Shown piece after piece: positions 8,850 through 16,567 of a stretch of 64,000 nucleotides of DNA. The notes under the pieces are model-generated. The model searched no databases and was not told the DNA's origin. It saw nothing but the letters and a program-made list of their open reading frames with translations. The first letter of the stretch is position 1, and each line of letters begins with the position of its first letter. Position numbers and translations under genes: made by a program. Origin of the DNA: Planococcus ruber (lineage in GTDB: Bacteria > Bacillota > Bacilli > Bacillales_A > Planococcaceae); NCBI RefSeq assembly GCF_022819085.1, contig NZ_JALHAG010000001.1, forward strand, positions 951,395-1,015,394, written 5' to 3'.

Positions 8850-8886
8850 AAAAGCCGGCAGGAAGCATTGCTTTCTGCCGGCTTTT
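8850..8886. terminator. Terminator shared by OsmC gene and the minus-strand gene
   Basis: A long stem (AAAAGCCGGCAGGAAGC against GCTTTCTGCCGGCTTTT, one mismatch) has A and T runs on either side and lies between convergent genes. Confidence 0.85.
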
Positions 8887-8929
8887 ATTGATCAGAAAGT
8901 ATGGACATTGGATTTGCACTACCGCTTTC

Positions 8930-9613
8930 CTACTTCATTAAGCTCTGATTTCTGATTTCGTGGATCTGGTCGGAAGGATAAGTGAAAGGGCCAGCCAGAT
9001 CGGTTTGGCCGATGACATACATGGCATACGCCACTCTACGGGCCCGGACCGGTTTGTATTTTTTCAGTTTGCCGACCATGAGCGGGCTGTAAATAGGGCT
9101 TAAAAGGCTGGCCAGCTTTTCGCCGAGACGGAATTCCTTGCGGTCGCCGAGCAGCAGCGAGGGCTGGAAGATATGAAGCGCCGGCAGCTGCAAGTTTTTT
9201 AAATCCCTTTCCAATTGACCTTTTGTGCGGCTGTAGAATACTTTGGACTCAGCGTTTGCGCCAAGTGCAGAGACGATGAGAAAATTATTTACGCGATGCT
9301 GTTTGGCGAGTTCCGCCAATTTCATCGGATATTCATAATCGACTTTTCGAAAGGCTTCCTGCGAGCCGGCCTTTTTTATGGTGGTTCCTAGGCAGCAATA
9401 CACATCATTTACATTCAGGTGTTCTTCATAATTTCCGAGGCGATTGAAATCGACCAGGACTTGTTCAAGCTTCGGATGCTGGACATCTATATATTTTCGG
9501 ACCAGAATTTTTACGGATTCATAGTTAGAGCTTTCAAGCAGAAAATGCAACAACTCATGCCCTACCAGGCCACTGGCGCCGGCAATCAATGCGGACTTAT
9601 TCTCCAAACTCAT
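8930..9613 (-). CDS. NAD(P)-binding atypical SDR, CC3/TIP30-like
   Basis: This roughly 227-residue Rossmann protein has the dinucleotide motif ALIAGASGLVGHELLHFL at the N-terminus, DVYCCLGTTIKKAGS and a YSRTKGQLE segment, which matches the atypical SDR group of HTATIP2/TIP30-like epimerases. It probably binds NADP. The enzymatic role is not known. The start is unclear: AAGGAG lies only three bases before the ATG at 9613 and nine bases before a TTG at 9607. It is divergent from topB. Confidence 0.75.
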   Translation of the reverse strand: MSLENKSALIAGASGLVGHELLHFLLESSNYESVKILVRKYIDVQHPKLEQVLVDFNRLGNYEEHLNVNDVYCCLGTTIKKAGSQEAFRKVDYEYPMKLAELAKQHRVNNFLIVSALGANAESKVFYSRTKGQLERDLKNLQLPALHIFQPSLLLGDRKEFRLGEKLASLLSPIYSPLMVGKLKKYKPVRARRVAYAMYVIGQTDLAGPFTYPSDQIHEIRNQSLMK

Positions 9614-9748
9614 CGACTCCTTCAAGCTTTTTTATATTGTACAGCTATTTTCATAAAAACAATAGGTGGAGCATCAGCTTTTGCTTTGTTTATTTACTTG
9701 AAGGAGTACAATAAGAATAAAGAACAACGAAGTGAAAGGACGAAATAG

Positions 9749-11857
9749 ATGAAACCAGTTATCGTAGCCGAAAAGCCGAGCCAGGCAAAAGCCTATGCTG
9801 AAGCGTTTAAGACGACAAAACGTGATGGCTATATGGAAGTGGCGCCCGATCCGATTTTTCCGGAAGGGGCTTACATCACTTGGGGAATTGGCCATCTGGT
9901 GGAGTTGAAAGAGCCGAAAGCCTATGATCCGAAATGGAATAGATGGTCTCTTGCTGCCTTGCCGATTTTGCCTGAGCGCTATCAATTTCAAATAGCGAGA
10001 GGCAAAGCCCAGCAATTCGGAGTGATCAAAAAGCTGATCCAGCAAACGGATACCGTTATCAACGCCTGTGACGTGGACCGGGAAGGCTCGAATATTTTCT
10101 ACAGCATTTATTACCATACCGGCGCGAAAGGAAAGACGATCCGCCGTCTATGGATCAATTCGCTTGAAGTCGATGAAGTGCGGAAAGGATTCCAGCAACT
10201 CCGGGACAACCGGCAGGATCTTTTGCTGTACCAGGAAGCGAAGGCCCGGCAGATCAGCGACTGGCTGGTCGGCATGAACGGCTCCCGCCTGTATTCGCTC
10301 TTGCTCCAGGAAAAAGGCATCCGCGAGGTGTTCGCAATCGGCCGGGTGCAAACGCCGACCGTGTTCCTCATTTACCAGCGCGAAAAAGAAATCGAAGCGT
10401 TTGTGCCGGAACCTTTCTATGAAATTGAAGGGATCTTCAAAGCGGAAAAAGGAAAGTATAAAGGGAAAGCAAAGATTAAAGCAAAAGAGCGGCAGGAAGC
10501 GGAAGCCCTGCTGTTGAAGCATCAAATTGGCGGAACGGAAGACGGGGTTGTAAAGCAGCTGAAAACCACGGAAAAACGGATTCAGCCGCCGCTTTTGCAT
10601 TCTTTGTCCACCTTGCAGGCAGCAGCGAACCGGAAATGGAAATACAGCCCTGCTAAAGTATTGTCGGTTATGCAAGGCTTATATGAAAAGAAATTGGTCA
10701 GCTATCCGCGCACGGATGCCCAGCACATCACGCCTGCTGAATTCAGTTATTTGGCGAATCAAGTGGAAGCGTACCAAAAGCTGATCGGTGCAGAATTTCC
10801 TGTAGCTTCGCGGACGCCGAAAAAGCGCTTTGTCGACAGTGCAAAAGTACAGGAACACTATGCCATCATCCCGACAAAATCGATTCCGACCGCAAGGAAA
10901 CTGGAAGGGCTCGCCAAAGACGAGCGCAATTTATACGAAGAAGTGCTGCGGACTTCGCTTGCGATGTTCCACCGTGATTACCGCTATGCAGAAACGAAAG
11001 TGACGACCGATGTTAAAGGCCTCGATTTCTTTACAAAGGGAAAAACCGATTTGGAGCAAGGCTGGAAAGAGCTGTTTCCGCCGGCGAAAGAAGCAAAAGC
11101 GGAGCCGTCCTTGCCGGAACTTCGGGAGCAGGAGCCGGTAAAAGCGAAAGTGGATATTAAAGAAGGCATGACAACACCGCCTAAGCCCTATACAGAAGGG
11201 CAATTGATCGCCATGATGAAAACGTGCGGGAAACTGGTAGAAGATGCAGAAGACACCGAAATCCTGAAAGAAATCGAAGGGCTTGGAACAGAAGCGACGC
11301 GAAGCGGCATCATCGAGACCATCAAGCGGCATGAATACATTCAAGTGAAAAAGAATATCGTCTCCATTACCGACAAAGGGCGCATCCTGTGCCAATCGAT
11401 CGAAGGGAATCTGCTTTCAAGCCCTTCGATGACCGCAAAATGGGAAACGTATTTAAAGAAAATCGGCAAAGGGGAAGGCTCTGCCGAGGTGTTTTTAGCA
11501 ACCATCGCGAAGTTTATCCAGAAATTGCTGGATGAAGTGCCGAGCCAAATGAAAACGAATGGCTTGCCGGAAAAAATGCCGGCTTTGGAAGGCAAAGACG
11601 AAATTGCGATTTGCCCAAGATGCAAAAAAGGAAAAATTGTTTTTCGAAGAGGATCCTTTAATTGTACGGAATACGACAATGGCTGCAAACAATCATTTCC
11701 TGCCATTTTCGCGAAGAAACGGCTGACGGCCAAACAGATTGAGTATTTGTGCACGAAAGGAAAAACCCCTGTCATCAAAGGGTTTGTTTCAAAAAATGGC
11801 AAGAAATTCAGTGCGCGATTGGTGCTGGAAGAAGGCAAATTGAAAATGGAATTTTAA
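9749..11857 (+). CDS. topB: DNA topoisomerase III
   Basis: This 702-residue type IA topoisomerase relaxes and decatenates DNA by passing a strand through a single-strand break. The Toprim domain shows VAEKPSQAKAY at residues 6-16 and DVDREG at 108-113. The catalytic tyrosine is Tyr319 in SYPRTDAQHITP. The C-terminus has a topoisomerase zinc-ribbon-like segment (CPRCKKGKIVFRRGSFNC) followed by the basic TopB tail. Length is close to Bacillus TopB. A small HMA-like gene follows 66 bp downstream with no terminator between. Confidence 0.95.
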   Translation: MKPVIVAEKPSQAKAYAEAFKTTKRDGYMEVAPDPIFPEGAYITWGIGHLVELKEPKAYDPKWNRWSLAALPILPERYQFQIARGKAQQFGVIKKLIQQTDTVINACDVDREGSNIFYSIYYHTGAKGKTIRRLWINSLEVDEVRKGFQQLRDNRQDLLLYQEAKARQISDWLVGMNGSRLYSLLLQEKGIREVFAIGRVQTPTVFLIYQREKEIEAFVPEPFYEIEGIFKAEKGKYKGKAKIKAKERQEAEALLLKHQIGGTEDGVVKQLKTTEKRIQPPLLHSLSTLQAAANRKWKYSPAKVLSVMQGLYEKKLVSYPRTDAQHITPAEFSYLANQVEAYQKLIGAEFPVASRTPKKRFVDSAKVQEHYAIIPTKSIPTARKLEGLAKDERNLYEEVLRTSLAMFHRDYRYAETKVTTDVKGLDFFTKGKTDLEQGWKELFPPAKEAKAEPSLPELREQEPVKAKVDIKEGMTTPPKPYTEGQLIAMMKTCGKLVEDAEDTEILKEIEGLGTEATRSGIIETIKRHEYIQVKKNIVSITDKGRILCQSIEGNLLSSPSMTAKWETYLKKIGKGEGSAEVFLATIAKFIQKLLDEVPSQMKTNGLPEKMPALEGKDEIAICPRCKKGKIVFRRGSFNCTEYDNGCKQSFPAIFAKKRLTAKQIEYLCTKGKTPVIKGFVSKNGKKFSARLVLEEGKLKMEF

Positions 11858-11923
11858 GTAGTTTTGCCAAATCAGAATTTCGGGTAAAGAAAAGAAAGGC
11901 ATTACGCGAAAGGATGATGGATA

Positions 11924-12136
11924 TTGGCAACGATGACTATCTACGTAAAAGAAGCGACAGCAGAAAATCCGATTCAAGCACTTGAATCGGTGTTGATGAA
12001 TATGGAAGAAATCGAAAGAGCGCTCGTTGATACCGAAGAAGGCGAAGTGAAAATCACTTACGATGAAATGCAGGTTGGAGAAGACCAGATTGTAAAAAGA
12101 ATCCAGCTTGAAGGTTTTCAGGTAAAAGAAGATTAA
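11924..12136 (+). CDS. HMA-fold-like small protein lacking the CxxC motif
   Basis: This 70-residue protein fits the beta-alpha-beta-beta-alpha-beta pattern of heavy-metal-associated domains: TIYVKEATAENPIQALESVL, then EGEVKITYDEMQVGEDQIVKR and LEGFQVKE. Where CopZ-type domains have GMxCxxC it reads ATAENPIQ, so no thiol metal site exists. The TTG at 11924 follows a GAAAGGA site by about nine bases. An internal ATG at 11933 is the alternative. It lies just after topB. The function is unknown and the fold is my inference from the pattern. Confidence 0.65.
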   Translation: MATMTIYVKEATAENPIQALESVLMNMEEIERALVDTEEGEVKITYDEMQVGEDQIVKRIQLEGFQVKED

Positions 12137-12185
12137 TCACCTAATAATCTCATTTTCTGATTTGCAAAAACGGAGATGGATATGA

Positions 12186-12234
12186 AAAAGGCTGTGCCTG
12201 CCGTTTCCCCGGGAAACAGCAGATACAGCCTTTT
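12186..12234. terminator. Bidirectional terminator between HMA-like and pcm-like genes
   Basis: The arms AAAAGGCTGT and ACAGCCTTTT enclose a second inner stem (GTTTCCCCGGGAAAC). The element lies two bases beyond the minus-strand stop codon. Confidence 0.8.
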
Positions 12235-12235
12235 C

Positions 12236-12820
12236 TTATTCATATTTTCCTATTAGCGGAACGAACCGAACGTAATTTAAAGTGGTGGTGGTCAATTTTC
12301 CTTTGTCGTTCTTTTCAATAAGCTTTAATTTCTGGACCAGGGTGCTGCCGATTGGGATCACCATTTTTCCGCCAGGCCCCAATTGATCGACTAATTCTTT
12401 CGGCAGTTCAGAAACGGCAGCGGTGACCATGATCCGGTCAAAAGGCGCTTTTTCTTTCCAGCCCATACTGCCATCATCCAGTTTGAAATGGATGTTCTGA
12501 AAACCGGCTTTTTGGAGCCGTTCTTTTGCGCGTGTGTGCAATTCTTTAATCCGTTCGACCGTATAAACCGTTTTTGAAAACTCGGCAAGCAGCGCCGTCT
12601 GGAATCCGGATCCGGTTCCGATTTCAAGAACGGAAGAATCTTTTTGAAGATCCAGGACCAGTGTCATTTCCAGCACAAGTGAAGGCTGTGAGATGGTCTG
12701 CTCGTATCCAATAGGGACCGCTTCGTCCAAATGGGCCGCTTCTTTATGAATATCCATAAAGAAGCTTCTGTCCAATTCACGGAAATAAGATTGAATCTCT
12801 TCTTTGCGGCTTTTTTCCAT
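12236..12820 (-). CDS. Protein-L-isoaspartate O-methyltransferase-like enzyme
   Basis: This roughly 194-residue SAM-dependent methyltransferase has the Rossmann SAM motif VLEIGTGSGFQTALLAEF and the post-motifs TVERIKELHTRAKERL and FDRIMVTAAVSELP, then LGPGGKMVIPIG. This order is typical of the PCMT family, which repairs isoaspartyl residues in aged proteins. It lacks the longer N-terminal region of classical Pcm. A GTG at 12829 is an alternative start, and neither start has a strong ribosome binding site. True isoaspartate activity is unproven. Confidence 0.75.
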   Translation of the reverse strand: MEKSRKEEIQSYFRELDRSFFMDIHKEAAHLDEAVPIGYEQTISQPSLVLEMTLVLDLQKDSSVLEIGTGSGFQTALLAEFSKTVYTVERIKELHTRAKERLQKAGFQNIHFKLDDGSMGWKEKAPFDRIMVTAAVSELPKELVDQLGPGGKMVIPIGSTLVQKLKLIEKNDKGKLTTTTLNYVRFVPLIGKYE

Positions 12821-12926
12821 AGCACTCACTCACTTTCCAAAAGGGGAGTTCAATCCAGAAAAACGAATAGCAGCAATATACTTTCTATTCTTATTTTAAT
12901 GAAAAGCAGTGGAATTTTCTAATAGG

Positions 12927-14411
12927 CTACTTGGTTTTCTTTGAATTGGCGATTGTTGAAGCCAGTCGGTCAATGACCGGCACGGTGCTGGATTTCGTAT
13001 TTTGGGTCAGGATCGAGTAAGTCAGCCATTCTCCGTCTTTTGTTTTAACGTAGCCTGAAAGGGCGCTGACGTTATTCAAACTGCCGGTTTTGGCAATGAC
13101 ATTGCCTTTGGCTGCACCTGTCGTCAACCGCTGGCGCAATGTTCCGCCAACAAACCGTTCTTTCGCTCCGGCGACCGGAAGGCCATTCAAGTAACTCTTA
13201 TACCAAGGTTCAGACCGGACATGGATCAGCAATTTGCTTAATTCTTTTGAAGTGGTTTTATTGGCATGAGACATGCCAGAAGCATCTTCGAATTTCCATT
13301 TGCTCATATCCAATCCAATGGAAGCGCCGTAGTCGCGCATTACTTTCAGGCCTGAATCCCAGCTACCGTCTCCGTAAACCTGTTTGCCCATTTCTTTTGC
13401 CAAGACTTCGGCGTGGGTATTATTGCTGAGTTTTAAAAACGGAACCATCAGTTGCTTCAAGGGCATTGAGTTTTTGGTCAATAAAACACGTGCATTCGCT
13501 GGCGTTTTGCCTGAAACCGTTTTAGAAGTGGCAACAAAACGAATTCCTTTTTCCGAAAGCGATTTCTTGAAGACGTCTAGTGCATAAGCGGTCGGATTGG
13601 AAACGGCGATCCACTCTTTCGTGCCGTCATTGCCAATCGGGGCATTGCCGGTAATGATGACTTTTTTGGTACCGTATTGGCGTTCGATCTTTAACGTGTT
13701 GCGGGAACCTTTCGCGACCGTTTTGGACTTGTTGATGATTTGAACCACGTTTGTGGCAGGAGTCAAAGTGACCTTCGCCGGTTTTCCTTGGCTGGAGGCT
13801 TTTGCATGCACGATGACGGATCCGGTATCGTAATCTGTATTCGGCGCTAAGCTCAAGGCGGAAATTTGAGCAGCGTAGTAATAGGATTCGTCTTCTTTTG
13901 AAATTCCTGGAGACAAGCGGTCAGCATCGTACCAAGTATCGTCGCCGATCAAATGGCCGGATAGGCGCTGGACTCCGCGTTTCGATAATATAGAAGCAAA
14001 GGCATCAAAATCTTTTTTCAGCAAGGTGGGATCGCCTTGTCCCCGTAAGTAAAGGTTGCCGTATAATGTGCCTTTGGCGACAGAACCGTTCGTCAGCACT
14101 TGTGTCGTGAAGCGATGGTTTTCACCGAGCGTCTCGAGAGCGGCAGCAGCCGTCAATGTTTTCAATGTGGAAGCGGGTGTGACCAATTGGTTCGAATTCT
14201 TTTCAAATACGACTTCACCCGTTGTCGCATTCTGGACCGTGACGCTATGGGTAACCCCTTTTAATCGGCTGTCATTCAAAACAGATGCGGCAGAACTTTG
14301 AAGAGATGAATACGGGGAAGCGGCATCAGCGGACGGCGCTGTAAATGCGGCGCCGCTAAAGAACATGGTAAAAGCGACCATTCCCACCATCATTTTCTGT
14401 TTAATTTTCAT
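12927..14411 (-). CDS. D-alanyl-D-alanine carboxypeptidase/endopeptidase, family S13
   Basis: This 494-residue exported penicillin-binding protein of the S13 (PBP4/DacB/DacC) type trims or cleaves peptidoglycan peptides. It has a signal peptide (basic start, hydrophobic core, AxA near residues 28-31). The three active-site motifs are present: SxxK (Ser81-Lys84, TPASTLKTL), SNN (LSNNTHAEVLAK) and KTG (AKTGSLNNVSALSG). GGAGG lies five bases before the ATG at 14411. The longer upstream frame is not supported. It is divergent from msrA. Such proteins often act in spore or stationary-phase wall remodelling. Confidence 0.9.
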   Translation of the reverse strand: MKIKQKMMVGMVAFTMFFSGAAFTAPSADAASPYSSLQSSAASVLNDSRLKGVTHSVTVQNATTGEVVFEKNSNQLVTPASTLKTLTAAAALETLGENHRFTTQVLTNGSVAKGTLYGNLYLRGQGDPTLLKKDFDAFASILSKRGVQRLSGHLIGDDTWYDADRLSPGISKEDESYYYAAQISALSLAPNTDYDTGSVIVHAKASSQGKPAKVTLTPATNVVQIINKSKTVAKGSRNTLKIERQYGTKKVIITGNAPIGNDGTKEWIAVSNPTAYALDVFKKSLSEKGIRFVATSKTVSGKTPANARVLLTKNSMPLKQLMVPFLKLSNNTHAEVLAKEMGKQVYGDGSWDSGLKVMRDYGASIGLDMSKWKFEDASGMSHANKTTSKELSKLLIHVRSEPWYKSYLNGLPVAGAKERFVGGTLRQRLTTGAAKGNVIAKTGSLNNVSALSGYVKTKDGEWLTYSILTQNTKSSTVPVIDRLASTIANSKKTK

Positions 14412-14563
14412 ATTTTCCTCCTGAATTTTTTTAAATTTATTCCATTTTATCATGAAATTATCAGATAATACTGTAATTATTAAAATCTTTTTTGTAAAAT
14501 ACATCCAAACTTTTCAATTCGACAGCATTATGTTCTAATGAAAGCAATTAAGGAGGTAGAGAA

Positions 14564-15241
14564 ATGGCCGAAGAATTAACAATTCGACTTATGGAACAAG
14601 GATTGGCGGCAACGGCAGAAAAGATGGAAACGGCTACCTTTGGAATGGGCTGCTTTTGGGGGCCGGAAGCCCGCTTTGGAAGCCTTCCTGGAGTCATCCG
14701 GACGCGTGTAGGATTTTCTGGCGGAACTTCTTTGAACCCAAGCTATCGGGAAATGGGCGACCACACTGAAACGGTGGAAGTCGACTTTGACCCGGCAATT
14801 CTCACTTACGAAGAGATCCTTCTGCACTTTTGGCAGAACCACTATCCAAACCGTGATCAATACAAAGGACGGCAATATATTTCCCTCATTCGCTTTCACA
14901 ACACAGAGCAAGAACAAACAATCGAAAAAGTGAAGCGGCAAATGGAGCAGGAAATAGGCGAGGCAATTGAAACCGATATTGCTCCTTTCACCGATTTCAC
15001 ATTGGCCGAAGAACGGCACCAGAAATATTATTTGAAGCGCTATCCGAAAGCGGTGGTGCAGTTAGCGCCTTTGTATCCGGATAATGGACTGCTGGTCGAT
15101 TCAACGTTTGCTGCCCGTTTGAACGGTTTTGTCAAAGGGTTCGGGAATCGCCAAAATCTCAAATCGGAGATTGCGGGCTGGAACATCGCTCCCGAATATC
15201 AGGAAATCCTGATCAATAAACTGATGGCCATGAAATGGTAA
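14564..15241 (+). CDS. msrA: Peptide methionine sulfoxide reductase A
   Basis: This 225-residue enzyme reduces the S epimer of methionine sulfoxide in proteins. The catalytic Cys30 lies in FGMGCFWGPEARFG, and the conserved residues continue in RTRVGFSGGT and EVDFDPAILTYEEIL. The Y-LKRYP segment near 165 is present. AAGGAGGT lies upstream of the ATG. The C-terminal extension after the core (about 170-225) is typical of a Bacillales subgroup. It is a single gene ended by a terminator. Confidence 0.9.
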   Translation: MAEELTIRLMEQGLAATAEKMETATFGMGCFWGPEARFGSLPGVIRTRVGFSGGTSLNPSYREMGDHTETVEVDFDPAILTYEEILLHFWQNHYPNRDQYKGRQYISLIRFHNTEQEQTIEKVKRQMEQEIGEAIETDIAPFTDFTLAEERHQKYYLKRYPKAVVQLAPLYPDNGLLVDSTFAARLNGFVKGFGNRQNLKSEIAGWNIAPEYQEILINKLMAMKW

Positions 15242-15248
15242 AGAAAAA

Positions 15249-15279
15249 ACGCTTGAAATCCATTCAAGCGCTTTTTTTC
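15249..15279 (+). terminator. Terminator after msrA
   Basis: The stem GCTTGAA/TTCAAGC, extended by flanking bases, is followed by seven T. Confidence 0.8.
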
Positions 15280-15347
15280 AGCCCTTTTATTCGCCTGAAC
15301 GCGATGTTATCCGGGTTTTGCGGGTAAACAAAAAGAAAGGAGTTAGA

Positions 15348-15401
15348 ATGACAAGCCGAGGAGGAGGAAAATGGACTTTCTGCCCCATGACTATGCCGTA
15401 A
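15348..15401 (+). CDS. Possible 17-codon upstream ORF overlapping the mgtC start
   Basis: An ATG at 15348 preceded by AAAGGAG (five-base spacer) opens a 17-codon frame (MTSRGGGKWTFCPMTMP) that stops at 15401, thirty-one bases inside mgtC in another frame. The run of Gly codons in this frame is the purine-rich GAGGAGGAGG that serves as the mgtC ribosome binding site. The overlap could couple or compete with mgtC translation. It could also be chance, since purine-rich leaders often create such frames. Confidence 0.35.
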   Translation: MTSRGGGKWTFCPMTMP

Positions 15402-16066
15402 TTGCTGGGCGGCTGCTGCTGTCGGCTTTTTTGAGCGGAATAATTGGCGTAGAACGGGAATCCAAACAACAGCCGGCGGGGTTGCGGACCCATCTGCTCG
15501 TTGGAACCGGTTCCTGTCTGATGATGATTTTGTCCGTAACGGGCTTTGACCTTTTTATCCAGAACGATGATGAGAACATCCGCTACGATCCTTCCCGCAT
15601 TCCTTCCTATGTCATCAGCGGCATCGGTTTTTTAGGAGCCGGCACCATTATTGTCCAGCGGGGATCTGTCAGAGGTTTGACAACGGCCGCTTCTATCTGG
15701 GTGGCGGCTGGTGTTGGGTTGGTTACAGGGATTGGCATGTATTACGTAGCGCTATTGGCAACCCTCATCGTATTGATCACCTTGTACGTTCTTGAGAAGC
15801 TGGAGAAAAAATATTTTTCGTTTCATCGGCAAAAAGAAATGCTGGTCATAGCGGAAGACCGGGAGAACTCGTTTAAACAAATCAGCGAGTCCTTTGAAGA
15901 AAATGGACTTTCCATTCTGGATTTTCAAATTGAATCGCTTGAAGCCTACAGCGACAGAAAAGTTTCAAGCTACACCCTTATCTTTAGCGAAGGGCAGCTA
16001 AAAAAAGAAATGGAAGTAATAAAAGCCTTGCAGCGCTTGGATTTTGTCTACCATATAAAAATTTAA
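15371..16066 (+). CDS. mgtC: MgtC/SapB-family membrane protein
   Basis: This 231-residue protein has four to five membrane segments in its first 140 residues, with the MgtC signature GVERESKQQPAGLRTHLLVG (about 27-46) and the glycine-rich SGIGFLGAGTIIVQRG. A cytosolic C-terminal ACT-like region follows (about 150-231). Members help cells cope with low magnesium, and several modulate ATP synthase or other membrane proteins. GGAGGAGG lies just before the ATG. The gene is alone, and no Mg riboswitch is evident in the short leader. Confidence 0.88.
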   Translation: MDFLPHDYAVIAGRLLLSAFLSGIIGVERESKQQPAGLRTHLLVGTGSCLMMILSVTGFDLFIQNDDENIRYDPSRIPSYVISGIGFLGAGTIIVQRGSVRGLTTAASIWVAAGVGLVTGIGMYYVALLATLIVLITLYVLEKLEKKYFSFHRQKEMLVIAEDRENSFKQISESFEENGLSILDFQIESLEAYSDRKVSSYTLIFSEGQLKKEMEVIKALQRLDFVYHIKI

Positions 16067-16068
16067 GA

Positions 16069-16100
16069 AAGCTGTGAATGAAAAATTCACAGCTTTTTTG
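16069..16100 (+). terminator. Terminator after mgtC
   Basis: An 11-bp stem (AAGCTGTGAAT/ATTCACAGCTT, loop GAAAA) is followed by six T. Confidence 0.88.
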
Positions 16101-16102
16101 TA

Positions 16103-16131
16103 TTGATTTATTTTATATGCTGTTCTATTAT
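16103..16131 (+). promoter_or_regulatory. Sigma-A promoter of the gntR operon
   Basis: TTGATT (16103-16108) and TATTAT (16126-16131) are 17 bp apart. The -10 element lies inside the first of two operator-like inverted repeats, which fits autorepression. Confidence 0.65.
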
Positions 16132-16164
16132 TTATATAACAACTGTTCTATGTGATATAGAACA
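16121..16164. promoter_or_regulatory. Tandem operators for the GntR/YtrA-type regulator
   Basis: The perfect inverted repeat TGTTCTAT-5-ATAGAACA (16144-16164) follows a near-identical one, TGTTCTAT-5-ATATAACA (16121-16141, one mismatch). Centres are 23 bp apart, about two helical turns. The first overlaps the -10 box and the second lies at the transcription start, just before the ribosome binding site. The GntR-family regulator encoded next is the likely ligand. Confidence 0.75.
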
Positions 16165-16177
16165 AAGAGGTGAGAAA

Positions 16178-16567
16178 ATGTTTATTGAAATCGAACCGGA
16201 CTCTGCTGTCCCCATTTATCTTCAATTGGCCCAGCAAATCATGGAAGGCATTGCCAGGGGAGAATTGGCACCTGAAACACCGCTGCCTTCTGTAAGGGCT
16301 TTTGCAGCGGACTTAGGTATGAACATGCATACCGTGAATAAGGCTTATCATTATTTGGAAGAGAAAAAAATGATTGAAATCGTTCCAAAAAAAGGGGTTT
16401 TTATACACGCAAATGCGATTCGTTCAGCCAGTACTGAAGAGAAGGCCCGTATGGAAGAGGAACTTCGGCCAATTTTGGCAGAAGCCCTATGCCTTCAATT
16501 GAACAGGGAAGAGCTGGCTGGGATGGTCGAGAAGATGGTGAGGGAGATAAGGGAGGGATCTGAATGA
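16178..16567 (+). CDS. GntR-family transcriptional repressor, YtrA subfamily
   Basis: This 129-residue protein has an N-terminal winged helix (IYLQLAQQIMEGIARGELA, LPSVRAFAADLGMN, TVNKAYHYLEEKKMIEIV) and only a short two-helix C-terminal dimerisation part, which defines the YtrA subgroup. These usually repress the ABC transporter operon they head. AGAGGTGAG lies before the ATG at 16178. The next gene overlaps by four bases (ATGA). Two matching inverted repeats cover the promoter. The effector is unknown but is often a cell-wall antibiotic in this subfamily. Confidence 0.88.
   Translation: MFIEIEPDSAVPIYLQLAQQIMEGIARGELAPETPLPSVRAFAADLGMNMHTVNKAYHYLEEKKMIEIVPKKGVFIHANAIRSASTEEKARMEEELRPILAEALCLQLNREELAGMVEKMVREIREGSE

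Noticed and set aside
12182-12256. A 24-codon frame starting MKKAVPAVSP with a GGAG upstream
   Set aside because: It runs straight through the bidirectional terminator at 12186-12234 and has no recognisable content. It is most likely chance.
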